Part shown: one piece after another, positions 12,015 through 23,792 of the stretch
How the letters are laid out: each line of letters starts with the position of its first letter
Numbering within the stretch: position 1 is the first letter of the stretch
Assembly: GCF_001715535.1 (NCBI RefSeq)
Contig: NZ_CP017015.1
Coordinates: forward strand, 682,001-746,000
Source of the DNA: Spiroplasma helicoides
GTDB lineage: Bacteria > Bacillota_I > Bacilli_A > Mycoplasmatales > Mycoplasmataceae
Direction: 5' to 3'
Length of the DNA: 64,000 nucleotides
The notes under the pieces: generated by a model
Seen by the model: the letters and a program-made list of their open reading frames with translations, nothing else
What the model was told of the DNA's origin: nothing
Databases searched by the model: none
Position numbers and translations under genes: made by a program

Positions 12015-12531
12015 TCTTTTTTCCTTTTTTGTTTTTATCTAAAAAATCTATTACTATATAATAAATTTGTTTTAAAGATAAATTCCCATCTACAACTAAC
12101 TTTTTTGCTTTACTAATTGACAGCTTAATATTAAAAAAATTTTGTTTTTTTTCGTATTCTTCTATATCTCTAGCTAAACTAAAATATTTCTCATCATATT
12201 TTTTACTTACTTCTTTATTTATTGATTCGTAGAATTGATTTCTCATTTCTTTATCATTCAATCAAATCATTCTATTTTCTTCATCCACTTTTAAAAAAAT
12301 TATAAAATCACATTTATAGTGACCAGATGTAAATCAGTCATCAACATAACCATCAACTATGTAACAATTTTCATATTTAATATCGTTAATATAACTTTCA
12401 ATTCTATCATCAAAATTGTCAATCAATAAATATCTATCTGTTTCAATATATTTGAAACTTAACTTTTTAGACAAATATCTTGCCAATTGTGATTTACCTG
12501 AGCATGTGTGTCCTAGTATTTGAATCTTCAT
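11989..12531 (-). CDS. Small P-loop kinase-like protein
   Basis: 180 residues. MKIQILGHTCSGKSQLARYL carries a Walker A (GHTCSGKS) at residues 7-14, followed by LxFKYIETDRYL and YIVDGYVDDW. This resembles small nucleotide or shikimate-type kinases and 'topology modulation' proteins. The ATG at 12531 is preferred over an upstream TTG because GAGG lies 6 bases before it. The C-terminus is Lys-rich. A phosphotransferase role is likely but the substrate is unknown. Confidence 0.75.
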
Positions 12532-12560
12532 ACATAACCTCAAAAGTATTTTACATAAAA

Positions 12561-12580
12561 AAATACCAAAATTGGTATTT
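12561..12580 (-). terminator. Terminator of the parE-parC operon
   Basis: AAATACCAA (12561-12569) pairs with TTGGTATTT (12572-12580) and is followed on the minus strand by a seven-base U tract. It begins at the parC stop codon. Confidence 0.75.
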
Positions 12581-15186
12581 TAAATTAAATCATCTAAATC
12601 TATTATTAGTTCTTCTGTTTTTTCATCATTTATATTTATAGTTTTTTTATCTTTTGATTCCGCTTTTTTTACTTGTGGTTTTTCTTCTGAAGTTTTATTA
12701 CCATTTGTTGTTATTTCTTCTTCATCTACACCACTTCCGTCATCACCACTTTTAGGAGATGGAGGTAAATCGCCATTTTTAATAATATATTGTCTTTCTA
12801 ATGATGTTGTTAAGATTTCGGCCATGTCTAAATCTTCAGAAACACTTTCTAAATCAGCGTATTTAAAGTTTTTTACATTTTGTTGAGTCAAGTTATCTTC
12901 AACATCTAGTATATTAACTATGTCTTTGGAATTTACATTATATAAAAAAGTTACATAGTCTGGATTTTTTTTATTTGTTGGATACAATCGAACCCCTCGT
13001 TTTGGTCTTGCCATTAAAGGTATTAAATTGTGATCTATTTTTTTTACATTACCATTACTTGTCAATATCAAAACATCTTCTGAATCAAATGACTTACCTG
13101 CAATAATATCTTCATCTTTAACTACAGTTGATTTTACACCTTTTGCATTTGGCCCTGCACTTGGAATATCTGTTATATCATATCTAACAGCATATCCCGT
13201 TTTTGTTACCATAGTTACAAACTTTGTTTTACTTGTTACTAGTGAAGCAGAAACCAATTCATCATCTGCAGCTAATTTGATAATTCTAAATGACTTAGAG
13301 AACATTTTTGTTTGCAGTTCTTCAACAGGTGTTCTTTTGATTAAACCATTTTTTGTTGCTAAAAGAATTTCTTGTTTAGCATTTTCGAACTTATGAACCA
13401 CAAAGGCTGCTAGCAGTTTTTCATTTTGACCTGTCATTTGTGCAACAGTATTTAAGTGAACTCCTGTTTCTTTTCACTTACTTGTTTTGATTCTATAAAC
13501 TGGAATAGAATAATATGTACCAGCACTAGATACCAATAAAAGATAGTCTAAACTTGATGCAGGAAAATTAGCTATTCATATATCGTTTGGTTTTCTTTTA
13601 AATTCTGTCATAGAGAATTTTCCTAAATTAGAATCTTCAATTGCTTTGATATAACCATCTTGTGAAATTCAAATAGAGTAATCTTTTTCTACAATTGTTT
13701 CTTTTATTTCTATATCAATATTTTCAATTTCATCTACTATTTGACTTCTTCTAGGTATATTAAATTCTTCTTTTGCTTTTTTAAGTTCTAAAATAATTTC
13801 CTTATTTAAAACATTCTCATCACCTAATATTGATTCAAACTTAGCGATCATTTTAACCAACTCAGCTTTTTCTTCTTCTAATTTTAAAATGTCTGTTGAA
13901 GTCAATCGATATAGTCTTAAATCTACAATAGCAGTTGATTGAGTTTCTGTAAAATCAAATTTGTTAATTAAATTTTGAATAGCATCTGATCTATTATTAG
14001 ATTTTCTAATTGTATCAATAACCTCATCAAGAATTGAAATAGCTTTAATTAAACCATCAATTATTTCTAATCTTTTTTTAGATTTATCTAAATCAAATTG
14101 TGTTTTTCTTGTAAAGACTTCTTGGTAATGAACAATATAGGCTTTTAAAATATTAATCAACCCAAGTTGTTTTGGTTGCTTATCAACTATAACAACATTA
14201 TTGTAATTATAAGAAACTTGAAGTGGAGTATTTTTCAATAAAAACTTTCTTGTGATTTCATAATCAGCTTTTTCTGATAATTCTACAACAATTCTTAAAC
14301 CCGTTCTATCAGTTTCATCTCTAACTTCTTTTATGTCAATTGAGTTATTTGAATCAGCAGCTTCACCAATTTTTCTAACTAAATCTTGCTTAACAATTTC
14401 ATAAGGAATTTCATCAATAACTATATTGTTATCTTCTTTATGCATTTTTGATTGTAATATAACTCTACCCTTACCAGTTTCAAAAGCATTTTGAATTCCT
14501 TCTTTGCTCATAACAATAGCACCAGTTGGAAAGTCTGGTCCTTTAACAATTTTCATAATTTCAGATAGATTTATATTTGGTTTTTTTATCGTTTCAATTG
14601 TTGCATCAATAATTTCTCCCAAGTTATGTGGAGGCATATTTGTTGCATAACCAGCCGCTATACCTGTTGAACCGTTAACTAAAATATTTGGAAAGTATCC
14701 AGGTAAAACAGTTGGTTCTTTTTCTGAATCATCAAAATTTGGTGCGAATAAAACTGTATTTTTTTGTAAATCATTTAATAATAAACTTGTTATTCGAGAC
14801 AGTCTTGCCTCAGTATAACGCATAGCAGCAGCGCTATCTCCGTCAATAGAACCATTATTACCATGCATATCAACTAATGGTACATTTAATTTTCAATGTT
14901 GACTCATTCTAACTAAAGCATCATATACCGATGTATCACCATGAGGGTGATATTTACCAATAACATCTCCAACTATACGTGCTGATTTTTTGTATGGTTT
15001 GTCATGAGTTAGATTGATTTCATTCATAGCATATAAAACTCTTCTTTGAACTGGTTTCAAACCATCTCTTACATCTGGTAGAGCTCTTTCCTGAATTATA
15101 TACTTAGCATATCTACCAAATCTATCACCCATTAAATCTTCTAGAGAGTAATTCAATATACCTTTTTCTTTATTATCTGCTGCCAT
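12580..15186 (-). CDS. parC: DNA topoisomerase IV subunit A
   Basis: 868 residues with UGA as Trp. It breaks and rejoins DNA to separate daughter chromosomes, together with ParE. The active-site tyrosine lies in [12 protein letters not shown] and the quinolone-determining region reads [29 protein letters not shown] is more like ParC/GrlA than GyrA. A C-terminal beta-propeller-like region follows, then an unusually acidic, Ser/Gly/Lys-rich tail of about 80 residues ending in IDLDDLI. It lies downstream of parE with one extra gene between them, and all three form one operon. Confidence 0.95.
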
Positions 15187-15206
15187 ATTTTATTTCCTTC
15201 CCAAAA

Positions 15207-16178
15207 TTAATTAGTTGGTATTTCTATTTTATCTTTGTCTAAAAAATCCATTAAATTTAAACTTTTCATTGTTTCGTTTCCTTCAGGAGTTAGTAGCCAT
15301 AACTTATTTGAAGCTCCACGTTTGTATAGATTTGGTTCATTTTTTGCGATCATTGCTCTTGAAAGTTCTAATAACTGTTTTGAAGTATCTTGAATCATTC
15401 TCACTAAATTATAGACTGTTCCACATCCTTTTTGAGCTTCCAAACTTATTGATAAATTAATTTCGTTAATTTTTTTAGCATTCTGAAGCTGATTAGGAAA
15501 TGCATCTGTTGCATAAGAACTAAAATTATAATTTATTTTATCGCTTGTTCCAAAATTACATATATATCTTGGCATACCCTCTATTTTTTTTAATTGAGTT
15601 TCCATATATCTAATTTCAGCAGTGATTTCATCTATTAACTCTATTATTTCAAATGACTTCATACCAACAATTTCAAACTCACTGTTATGGTGTATTCTAA
15701 CTTTTCTAAAATCTAAAAAAACACTAAATAAATCTAATCTAGTTGATGAGATTATTTTAGATATTTCAGGATTATTTAAAAGTTTCTCTCCACTTACTGG
15801 GTCTAAAAAATAGCGATCTTTATAGTCATCGTAAACAAGCAATCCTACATGAGGTTTTGCTAAATCTCTTGCCTTTTTCATTGTTTCTTTTGCTTTTTCT
15901 ATTAATCTATTAATAGTTTTAATAAGTCAATTAGCATCATTGTCGTTATTGATATCTATAAAAACTGACTCTTCACTATATGCTGCTGTAAAAAGTTCAT
16001 GCGCATCATCATCTGTATTTTTTAACTCAAAATACAAAAAATGTTTTTCTATTTTATAAGTAAATGAAAAACTATTAAAAACACCAAAACGTTTAATGTC
16101 TTTGTTTATTTTGTTATACTCTTCAAATTTTTCCATAAATGCTTTTACTTTTGTTTCGTAACTCATTTGATTGCTCAT
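15207..16178 (-). CDS. Unknown protein between parE and parC
   Basis: 323 residues, starting after GAGGTG 25 bases beyond the parE stop and ending 20 bases before parC. No signal peptide or TM helix. The N-terminal part is charged and helical. The middle and C-terminus (residues of about 100-323) look like mixed alpha/beta with no motif I recognise. Placement inside the topoisomerase IV operon suggests co-expression with ParE and ParC, but nothing in the sequence shows a link to DNA topology. Confidence 0.85.
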
Positions 16179-16203
16179 AATACACCTCGCTCACTAATTA
16201 TAA

Positions 16204-18273
<2,070 letters not shown>

Positions 18274-18304
18274 CTATTTTTTTTACCAAAAATCATAAAA
18301 AAAA

Positions 18305-18319
18305 TGCTTTTTTAAAGCA
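18305..18319 (-). terminator. Terminator of udk
   Basis: TGCTTT and AAAGCA arms with a 3-base loop, followed on the minus strand by eight U. It starts 15 bases after the udk stop. Confidence 0.7.
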
Positions 18320-18333
18320 AAGAATGAATATAT

Positions 18334-18960
18334 TTATTTTTTATCTATCAAACTTCTTATTTTTGTAGCTATTAAATCAACCGCAATACTATTACCTTCA
18401 TAATAAGGTACTATTATATCAGCATAATCAATTGAAGGTTCTACAAAAAACTTATACATAGGTCTTACTGTTTTAAGATATTGACTAACAACATGCTTTA
18501 AATCTCTATTTCTTTCATAAATATCTCTTTCTAACCTTCTAATAAATCTAATATCGTCATCTGTTCTTATAAAAATTTTGATATCTGCTCTTTTTCTAAT
18601 TTCTTCAATATGTAATGATAATATTCCATCCAAAATTATCACATCACTTGCTTTTGTTGTAACTGTTTCTCCTGACTGTGCATGTGTTTTAAAATCATAA
18701 ATTGGCGTTTCCACATCTTTGCCACCTTTTAACATGTCTAAATGCTTACAAATTAATTCAATATCTAATGAATTGGGATGATCAAAATTTAAATTTTGTT
18801 TCTCTTCGAAACTTAAATCAGTAAAATTCTTATAGTAATTATCCATTGATAAATGAGATACAGATTCATCTTTTAAAATTTCATTTGCAATTTTAGTTGC
18901 AACGGTTGTTTTTCCACTAGCACTACCACCAGCAATAATTATAATCGTAACTTTTTTCAT
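18334..18960 (-). CDS. udk: Uridine kinase
   Basis: 208 residues, normal length. It phosphorylates uridine and cytidine for pyrimidine salvage. Walker A is GGSASGKTT at residues 11-19. Other family features are LSMDNYYKN, the NFDHPNSLD segment, PIYDF, VIILDGILSL and the RRLERDIYERNRD lid. Its own terminator follows, so it appears monocistronic, with the divergent azoR promoter region upstream. Mollicutes depend on nucleoside salvage, and the BMP-type importer encoded at 31.0-36.8 kb could supply its substrate. Confidence 0.94.
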   Translation of the reverse strand: MKKVTIIIIAGGSASGKTTVATKIANEILKDESVSHLSMDNYYKNFTDLSFEEKQNLNFDHPNSLDIELICKHLDMLKGGKDVETPIYDFKTHAQSGETVTTKASDVIILDGILSLHIEEIRKRADIKIFIRTDDDIRFIRRLERDIYERNRDLKHVVSQYLKTVRPMYKFFVEPSIDYADIIVPYYEGNSIAVDLIATKIRSLIDKK

Positions 18961-19062
18961 ACAATTTCCTCTTTAAAATTTTAACAAACTTTAATTTATT
19001 TTTTTCTTAAATAAAAATATTTTTCAATATTTTTTTTGTAAAATGAGTTTGGAGGAAGCAAT

Positions 19063-19665
19063 ATGTCAAATAAAGTTTTAGTTATTTCAGGAACAATAAG
19101 TCCTGAAGAAAAATCGTTTTCTTTAGCATTATCAAGACGTTTTGTTAAAGAGTATTGTGAATTAAATCCTAATGATGAAATTATTTACTTAGATTTAAAT
19201 AATGAGCAAATGGCGCAAAAAACTTTAACAAGAAATAATATGTCTACTTTTTTTAATGAAGAAGATTCAATAAAATATATCGAACAATTAAAATCAGTTA
19301 ATAAAGTTATTATTTCAAGCCCAATGAATAACTTTTCAGTTAGTGCTCTAATAAAAAATTATTTAGATCACGTTTTATTAGCTGAAAAAACATTTTCATA
19401 CAAATATAGTAAAAAAGATGGATCTGTTGGGTTATTAGACCACTTATCTGTTCAAATTTTAACTACTCAGGGTGCACCAGTTGGATGATATCCATTTGGT
19501 GATCATACAGCATTTTTAAAAGGAACATGAGAGTTTATGGGAGCTAAAGTTAATGAGCCAATTTTATTTGCTGGCACAAAATTAGCACCTGTTTCTACAT
19601 CAAATCCAGATGAAGCAATCGATGAATTGTCAGATAAAATCAAAGACGCAGCTAAAAAATTTTAA
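19063..19665 (+). CDS. azoR: FMN-dependent NADH-azoreductase / NADH:quinone oxidoreductase
   Basis: 200 residues with UGA as Trp, starting after GGAGG. Flavodoxin-like fold: VLVISGTISPEEKSFSLAL at the FMN phosphate loop, ISSPMNNFSVSALIKNYLDHVL and LTTQGAPVGWYPFGDH, matching the AzoR/AcpD family. These enzymes reduce quinones and azo compounds using NADH and FMN, mostly for redox protection. It is the first plus-strand gene of the window and stands alone between an upstream divergent gene and a good terminator. Confidence 0.88.
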
Positions 19666-19687
19666 ATGAGTTAATAAAAACTCATTT
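19664..19687 (+). terminator. Terminator of azoR
   Basis: AAATGAGTT and AACTCATTT arms (9 bp) with loop AATAAA, then a U-rich run. It overlaps the azoR stop codon. Confidence 0.75.
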
Positions 19688-19731
19688 TTTTGTTTAATAT
19701 AGTCTTGTAGAATATTAATAAGGAGATAAAT

Positions 19732-20694
19732 ATGTACGCATTTGATTATGATGATATACAGTTAATACCAGGTCTTTGTGTGGTAAATTCAAGAAGTGAA
19801 TGTGACACTTCAATTAAATTAGGTAATTATACTTTCAAAATGCCTGTTGTTCCAGCTAATATGGCTTCTGTTGTAAACGAAGAATTATGTATAATGTTAG
19901 CTGAACAAGGATATTTTTACGTGATGCATAGATTTAATGTAGATTCTTTAAAGTTTACAAAAATGATGAAAGAAAAAGGTTTAATCGCATCAATATCTGT
20001 GGGAGTTAAAAAAGAAGATTATGATTTAATTGATAAATTAACCAAAGAAGATTTGATTCCTGAGTTTATTACAATTGATATAGCTCATGGACATTCTTTA
20101 AATGTAAAAAAAATGATTGATCATATTAGAAAGTCTATGAAAAATCAAACTTTTATTATAGCAGGTAATGTTGGGACGCCACATGCCGTAAGAGACTTAG
20201 AATATTGAGGGGCAGATGCAACAAAAGTTGGTGTTGGTCCAGGTAAAGTATGTATTACTAAGTTAAAAACTGGATTTGGTACTGGTGGTTGACAATTAGG
20301 AGCTGTTAAATGATGTAGTAAAGTTGCAACAAAACCAATAATAGCCGATGGTGGGATAAGAGTTAATGGAGATATTGCTAAATCAATACGTTTCGGAGCA
20401 ACTATGTGTATGATTGGCAGCTTATTTGCAGCACATGAAGAGTCGCCTGGAAAAAATATTACTGTTGATGGAGTTTTATTTAAAGAATATTATGGTAGTG
20501 CTAGTGAGTATAATAAAGGTGAAAAAAGATATGTTGAAGGTAAAAAAGAGCTCATTAAGGTAAGAGGTAAATTACTTGAAACATATAAAGAAATGAATGA
20601 AGATCTTCAATCTTCGATATCTTATTCTGGAGGCACAAAAGTAAAAGATATTAAAAAAGTTGATTATGTTATTTTAAAAACAAGTAATTTTTAG
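19732..20694 (+). CDS. guaC: GMP reductase
   Basis: 320 residues with UGA as Trp, starting after AAGGAG. It converts GMP to IMP and ammonia with NADPH, linking guanine and adenine nucleotide pools. It starts with the family's [10 protein letters not shown], continues with VVPANMASV and IAGNVGTP, and carries the catalytic Cys loop [17 protein letters not shown] and the flap segment near KEYYGSAS follow. Absence of CBS domains separates it from IMP dehydrogenase. Followed by a 62-residue gene on the same strand. Confidence 0.93.
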
Positions 20695-20728
20695 TTTATT
20701 TGATATAAAATAATTATGAGGTGGTTAT

Positions 20729-20917
20729 ATGAATAAATGTCAAAATGAAGGTTGTTCAAATGATATTAATGCGCAAGATCCTAAAAGAATCTATGTGTAT
20801 GATGAAAAAATTGAAGATGAAATAGCAGTTTCAGTTTGCGATCAATGTTATAAAAAAAGTAAAGATGAAGAAAATGATATTGACTGAAGTCATTCAGTTG
20901 ATGATCAAGAAGAATAA
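20729..20917 (+). CDS. Small zinc-finger-like protein
   Basis: 62 residues, starting after AGGTGG 34 bases beyond guaC. Two cysteine pairs, C4-x4-C9 and CDQC near residue 44, could bind one zinc ion in a ribbon. The C-terminus is strongly acidic (KDEENDID, DDQEE). One Trp is UGA-encoded. Probably co-transcribed with guaC and closed by the hairpin that follows. Function unknown. Confidence 0.75.
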
Positions 20918-20958
20918 AAACACTATATATTGCTAAGTGTGGCAAAATATAGTGTTTT
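20917..20958. terminator. Bidirectional terminator between convergent genes
   Basis: AAAACACTATAT pairs with ATATAGTGTTTT around an 18-base loop that can form extra pairs. A and T tracts on the two sides allow use from both strands. It separates the guaC unit from the minus-strand NTPase gene. Confidence 0.75.
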
Positions 20959-20962
20959 TTTA

Positions 20963-22336
20963 TTATAAAAATTCAAGTTCAAAATAATTGCTTATTACTT
21001 CAAAGTAATGATTAAAAAATCTTTTATCTAAATCTTCGTTTTCAAATTCTTCAACAGTTCTCTTTTTTAATAATTCAATTATCATTTTAGTTTCTTTTAC
21101 TAATGTATTATTTTGAATTAATAAAGTAATATTGGGGTTTTTATTTAAAATAGATTTAGTTTTTGTAATTTTACAATCAAATATGAATAAAAACATCATT
21201 TCATTTACTATATTATAGTTTTTTTCATCTACATATATCAAAGCTATTGGTATATTTGATAAAAATCTATTTTCAATCATATTTATAACTTCTAAAATTT
21301 TGTTTTTATTTTTGAATCCATAGTCTTCTTCTCTTAAACACATAGCAATTTCGTGTAAATTTGGATATTGATTAATATCGGTAAATCTTCTACCTTTTCT
21401 TAAATCCGTTAAAAGTTCTATTTTCTCTTTTAGCAAAGAAATATAATCAATATTTACAAAAGAATAATATTTTAGAACTCAATATAAAAAACAAAGTTCG
21501 TTAAAATATTTTTTAGTGTCTTCTTCGGTAAAGTGAAAATCATATGACCTTTTAAGTCATTTTTCAACTATTAATAAATCTTCGTTTATTGTTTCTATTA
21601 ATTTCAAATTTTTTATTTTTTCAAGTTTAATAAAATTTTTTATTTGTATATTGTTATGTTCATAAGTTTTAAAGTTTTTTTGTAAGTCATAAATATTCCC
21701 AAAGATTTTTTTGAAACTTATTTTTTGGTCTTTTTGATCTAACTTATCATTGTTAATAGTACATAATATTATTATATGTGGAGCAATTAATGATATAGAT
21801 TCAAAAAAGTCATACCCTACTTTAATTTTGCTTTTTTCAAGATCAAATAAATTATCAAAACAGATTATAGTTCTAATTCCAAAATCATTTAAAAACTTAT
21901 CAAAACTTTTGATAATAGTTAGCAAGTTTTCTTTTTGAAAATCTTTATCCTTTGTTCTATGATTGACATTAAATTTTAAATCAATATCATAACCTGTATT
22001 ATTTTTTTTGATTTTATTAACTGATTTAATGTTATTTTCTTTTGAAAACTTGTACAAAAATTTTGCTCCAATAAATTCAGATATATTCAAAAGTATGTTG
22101 CCTAAAAAATTTTTAAGCAGGTCTTTACCATTTATAAATTTTTTGAAATCAAAATCAACTCTTACAAATCCTTCTCTTGCCAACCTAAAAGCAACTTCTT
22201 CCATAAGAATTGTTTTTCCAGATGAGTTTGGCCCATCAATTCCAATAATTCCTCTATATTGTGTATAAATTTCAGAAATAATTTTTCTGACAACCATTTC
22301 TCCATTTACTTTATCAAAATTTTTATTTTTATACAT
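20963..22336 (-). CDS. P-loop NTPase of unknown family
   Basis: 457 residues when UGA codons are read as Trp. A Walker A, GPNSSGKT, is at residues 35-42 within GIDGPNSSGKTILMEE. A Walker B-like strand TIICFDNL is near residue 160. The central part is basic, and the C-terminal 200 residues are helical and charged. The layout (N-terminal NTPase, helical C-terminus) recalls KAP or STAND/AAA-type signal NTPases, but there is no TM insertion as in KAP. Start at 22336 follows GAGGAAA. It lies after the SEC-C-like gene, separated by a 14-bp hairpin. Confidence 0.78.
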
Positions 22337-22354
22337 ATTGTTATTTCCTCAAAA

Positions 22355-22384
22355 AAACAATTTCTTTATTTAAAGAAATTGTTT
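22355..22384 (-). terminator. 14-bp hairpin with U-tract between two co-directional genes
   Basis: AAACAATTTCTTTA (22355-22368) pairs perfectly with 22371-22384 and is followed by seven U on the minus strand. It covers the stop codon of the SEC-C-like gene and ends 20 bases before the NTPase start. It could act as a terminator or attenuator. Confidence 0.6.
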
Positions 22385-23679
22385 CCTTTATTAAATCCTG
22401 CAAAAAACTTCATTTTTAGATATTCTTGACCCATATTTGGATTTTCAAATCTAAATTTATTCAAGGCTGAATAAAGTGCTTTTTCTTCATCAGATAAAAA
22501 TTCAAAATATTGTTTAGTGAATAAGACATTGTCTGTTAATATCAATGCACAATTTGATGCAAATGATGCTTCAAATTTTGGTTTTGCTTTAATTATTTTT
22601 AGATATTGTTTAAAGAAATTATCAACTCTAATATTTTTTTTATTATATACATAAAAAATTAAAGAGTTTGTTCTATCATTTTCTATACTCATGGTTGCAG
22701 TGTTTTCTTCTACATAGATATTATTTATTGAGTTTACCAAACCAAAATCATCTGGAGAAATTTGTGGATATAAAACATCCAAAACTTTAATTTCATGAGA
22801 ACTTGGAACATCAAGTCTTATAACTTTTAAATTTGTGTTTTTTTGTAAATTTTTTATATAACCTTCTAATGTTTTTACAATTGATTTCAACTGATTTGAT
22901 ATTTTTTTAATTCTATAAACCAGTAAAGCTTTATATCCTTCATCTTTCATTGAAAGATAGTTTTCTAAAAATTCTTCTCTTATTGTTTCTAACTCTACTC
23001 TTAAAATAAAAGTTCTATGCAAAATAGGTAATAAATGAGTATTTAACACATCTTCTTCAGAACTTTGTTTTGATAAATTTAATGAAGAAATGTTTTTATA
23101 GTGATTTTTACATAAACCATAAAATTTAAAATGATCTTTTGTAACTTGTTGAAAAAAATTTTGTCCGATTTTGAAATTATTGTCAAAGGGGTTAATTCTA
23201 TTGGTAGTTACAAACTCATCCTTTTCAAAATCTATATTGTACAATTTGCATTCTATAGACTTTTCTGCACAATTTGGATAATGACACACTTCTTGATTAG
23301 CTATCATTTCATAGTGTTTTTTATATAATTCACTTATATAAATAAGATATGATTCATAATCCTTATTATTTATTAGTGCTTTTTCTAAACTTATATGATC
23401 TTTTTCTTCATTTTCTGGTTTCAATAAGTTTTTACAACATTCCTTGTATGTTTTTGCGCTTAAGCAAAAACATAATTCATTGTTAGAAAATGTAAAAAAA
23501 TTGTATCCATTTTTTTGCAAAAAACTTATATTATCATTATCTAAAAAATAATTTTCAAGTATTGAATTAACAAAGTTCTGTGCTTCTTCATCAGTGATAT
23601 TAATATTTTTAGCTTGTTTGTACAATTCGACTCTATCTGTAAGTTCTATCAAACTATTTTCTTTTTCTGATTTTTGCAT
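22366..23679 (-). CDS. Cysteine-rich SEC-C-like protein, function unknown
   Basis: 437 residues. LCFCLSAKTYKECCKNLL near residue 70 resembles the SEC-C zinc motif (CxC...CC). Later come CHYPNCAEKSIEC and FYGLCKNHY, likely further metal-binding cysteines and histidines. The remainder is helical and charged with no membrane segment. The ATG at 23679 is chosen because AGAGGT lies just before it; an upstream in-frame ATG at 23709 has no ribosome site. It is transcribed just ahead of the P-loop NTPase and may work with it. Confidence 0.75.
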   Translation of the reverse strand: MQKSEKENSLIELTDRVELYKQAKNINITDEEAQNFVNSILENYFLDNDNISFLQKNGYNFFTFSNNELCFCLSAKTYKECCKNLLKPENEEKDHISLEKALINNKDYESYLIYISELYKKHYEMIANQEVCHYPNCAEKSIECKLYNIDFEKDEFVTTNRINPFDNNFKIGQNFFQQVTKDHFKFYGLCKNHYKNISSLNLSKQSSEEDVLNTHLLPILHRTFILRVELETIREEFLENYLSMKDEGYKALLVYRIKKISNQLKSIVKTLEGYIKNLQKNTNLKVIRLDVPSSHEIKVLDVLYPQISPDDFGLVNSINNIYVEENTATMSIENDRTNSLIFYVYNKKNIRVDNFFKQYLKIIKAKPKFEASFASNCALILTDNVLFTKQYFEFLSDEEKALYSALNKFRFENPNMGQEYLKMKFFAGFNKGNNFFK

Positions 23680-23752
23680 ATTTTTTACCTCTTTTTTTAT
23701 TATAATCATAAATAATCTACTTGTAAATTAAAGTTATTAGGTTTATTTTAAT

Positions 23753-23784
23753 AAAAAAACAAGAATATGTATTCTTGTTTTTTT
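23753..23784. terminator. Terminator of the coiled-coil protein gene
   Basis: A perfect 14-bp stem (AAAAAAACAAGAAT and its complement) with loop ATGT just past the stop at 23793. It isolates this gene from the SEC-C-like gene that follows. Confidence 0.75.
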
Positions 23785-23792
23785 ATTACTTT

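Noticed and set aside
12541-12543. TTG start for the kinase-like gene
   Set aside because: The ATG at 12531 has GAGG at normal spacing and gives the expected P-loop N-terminus.
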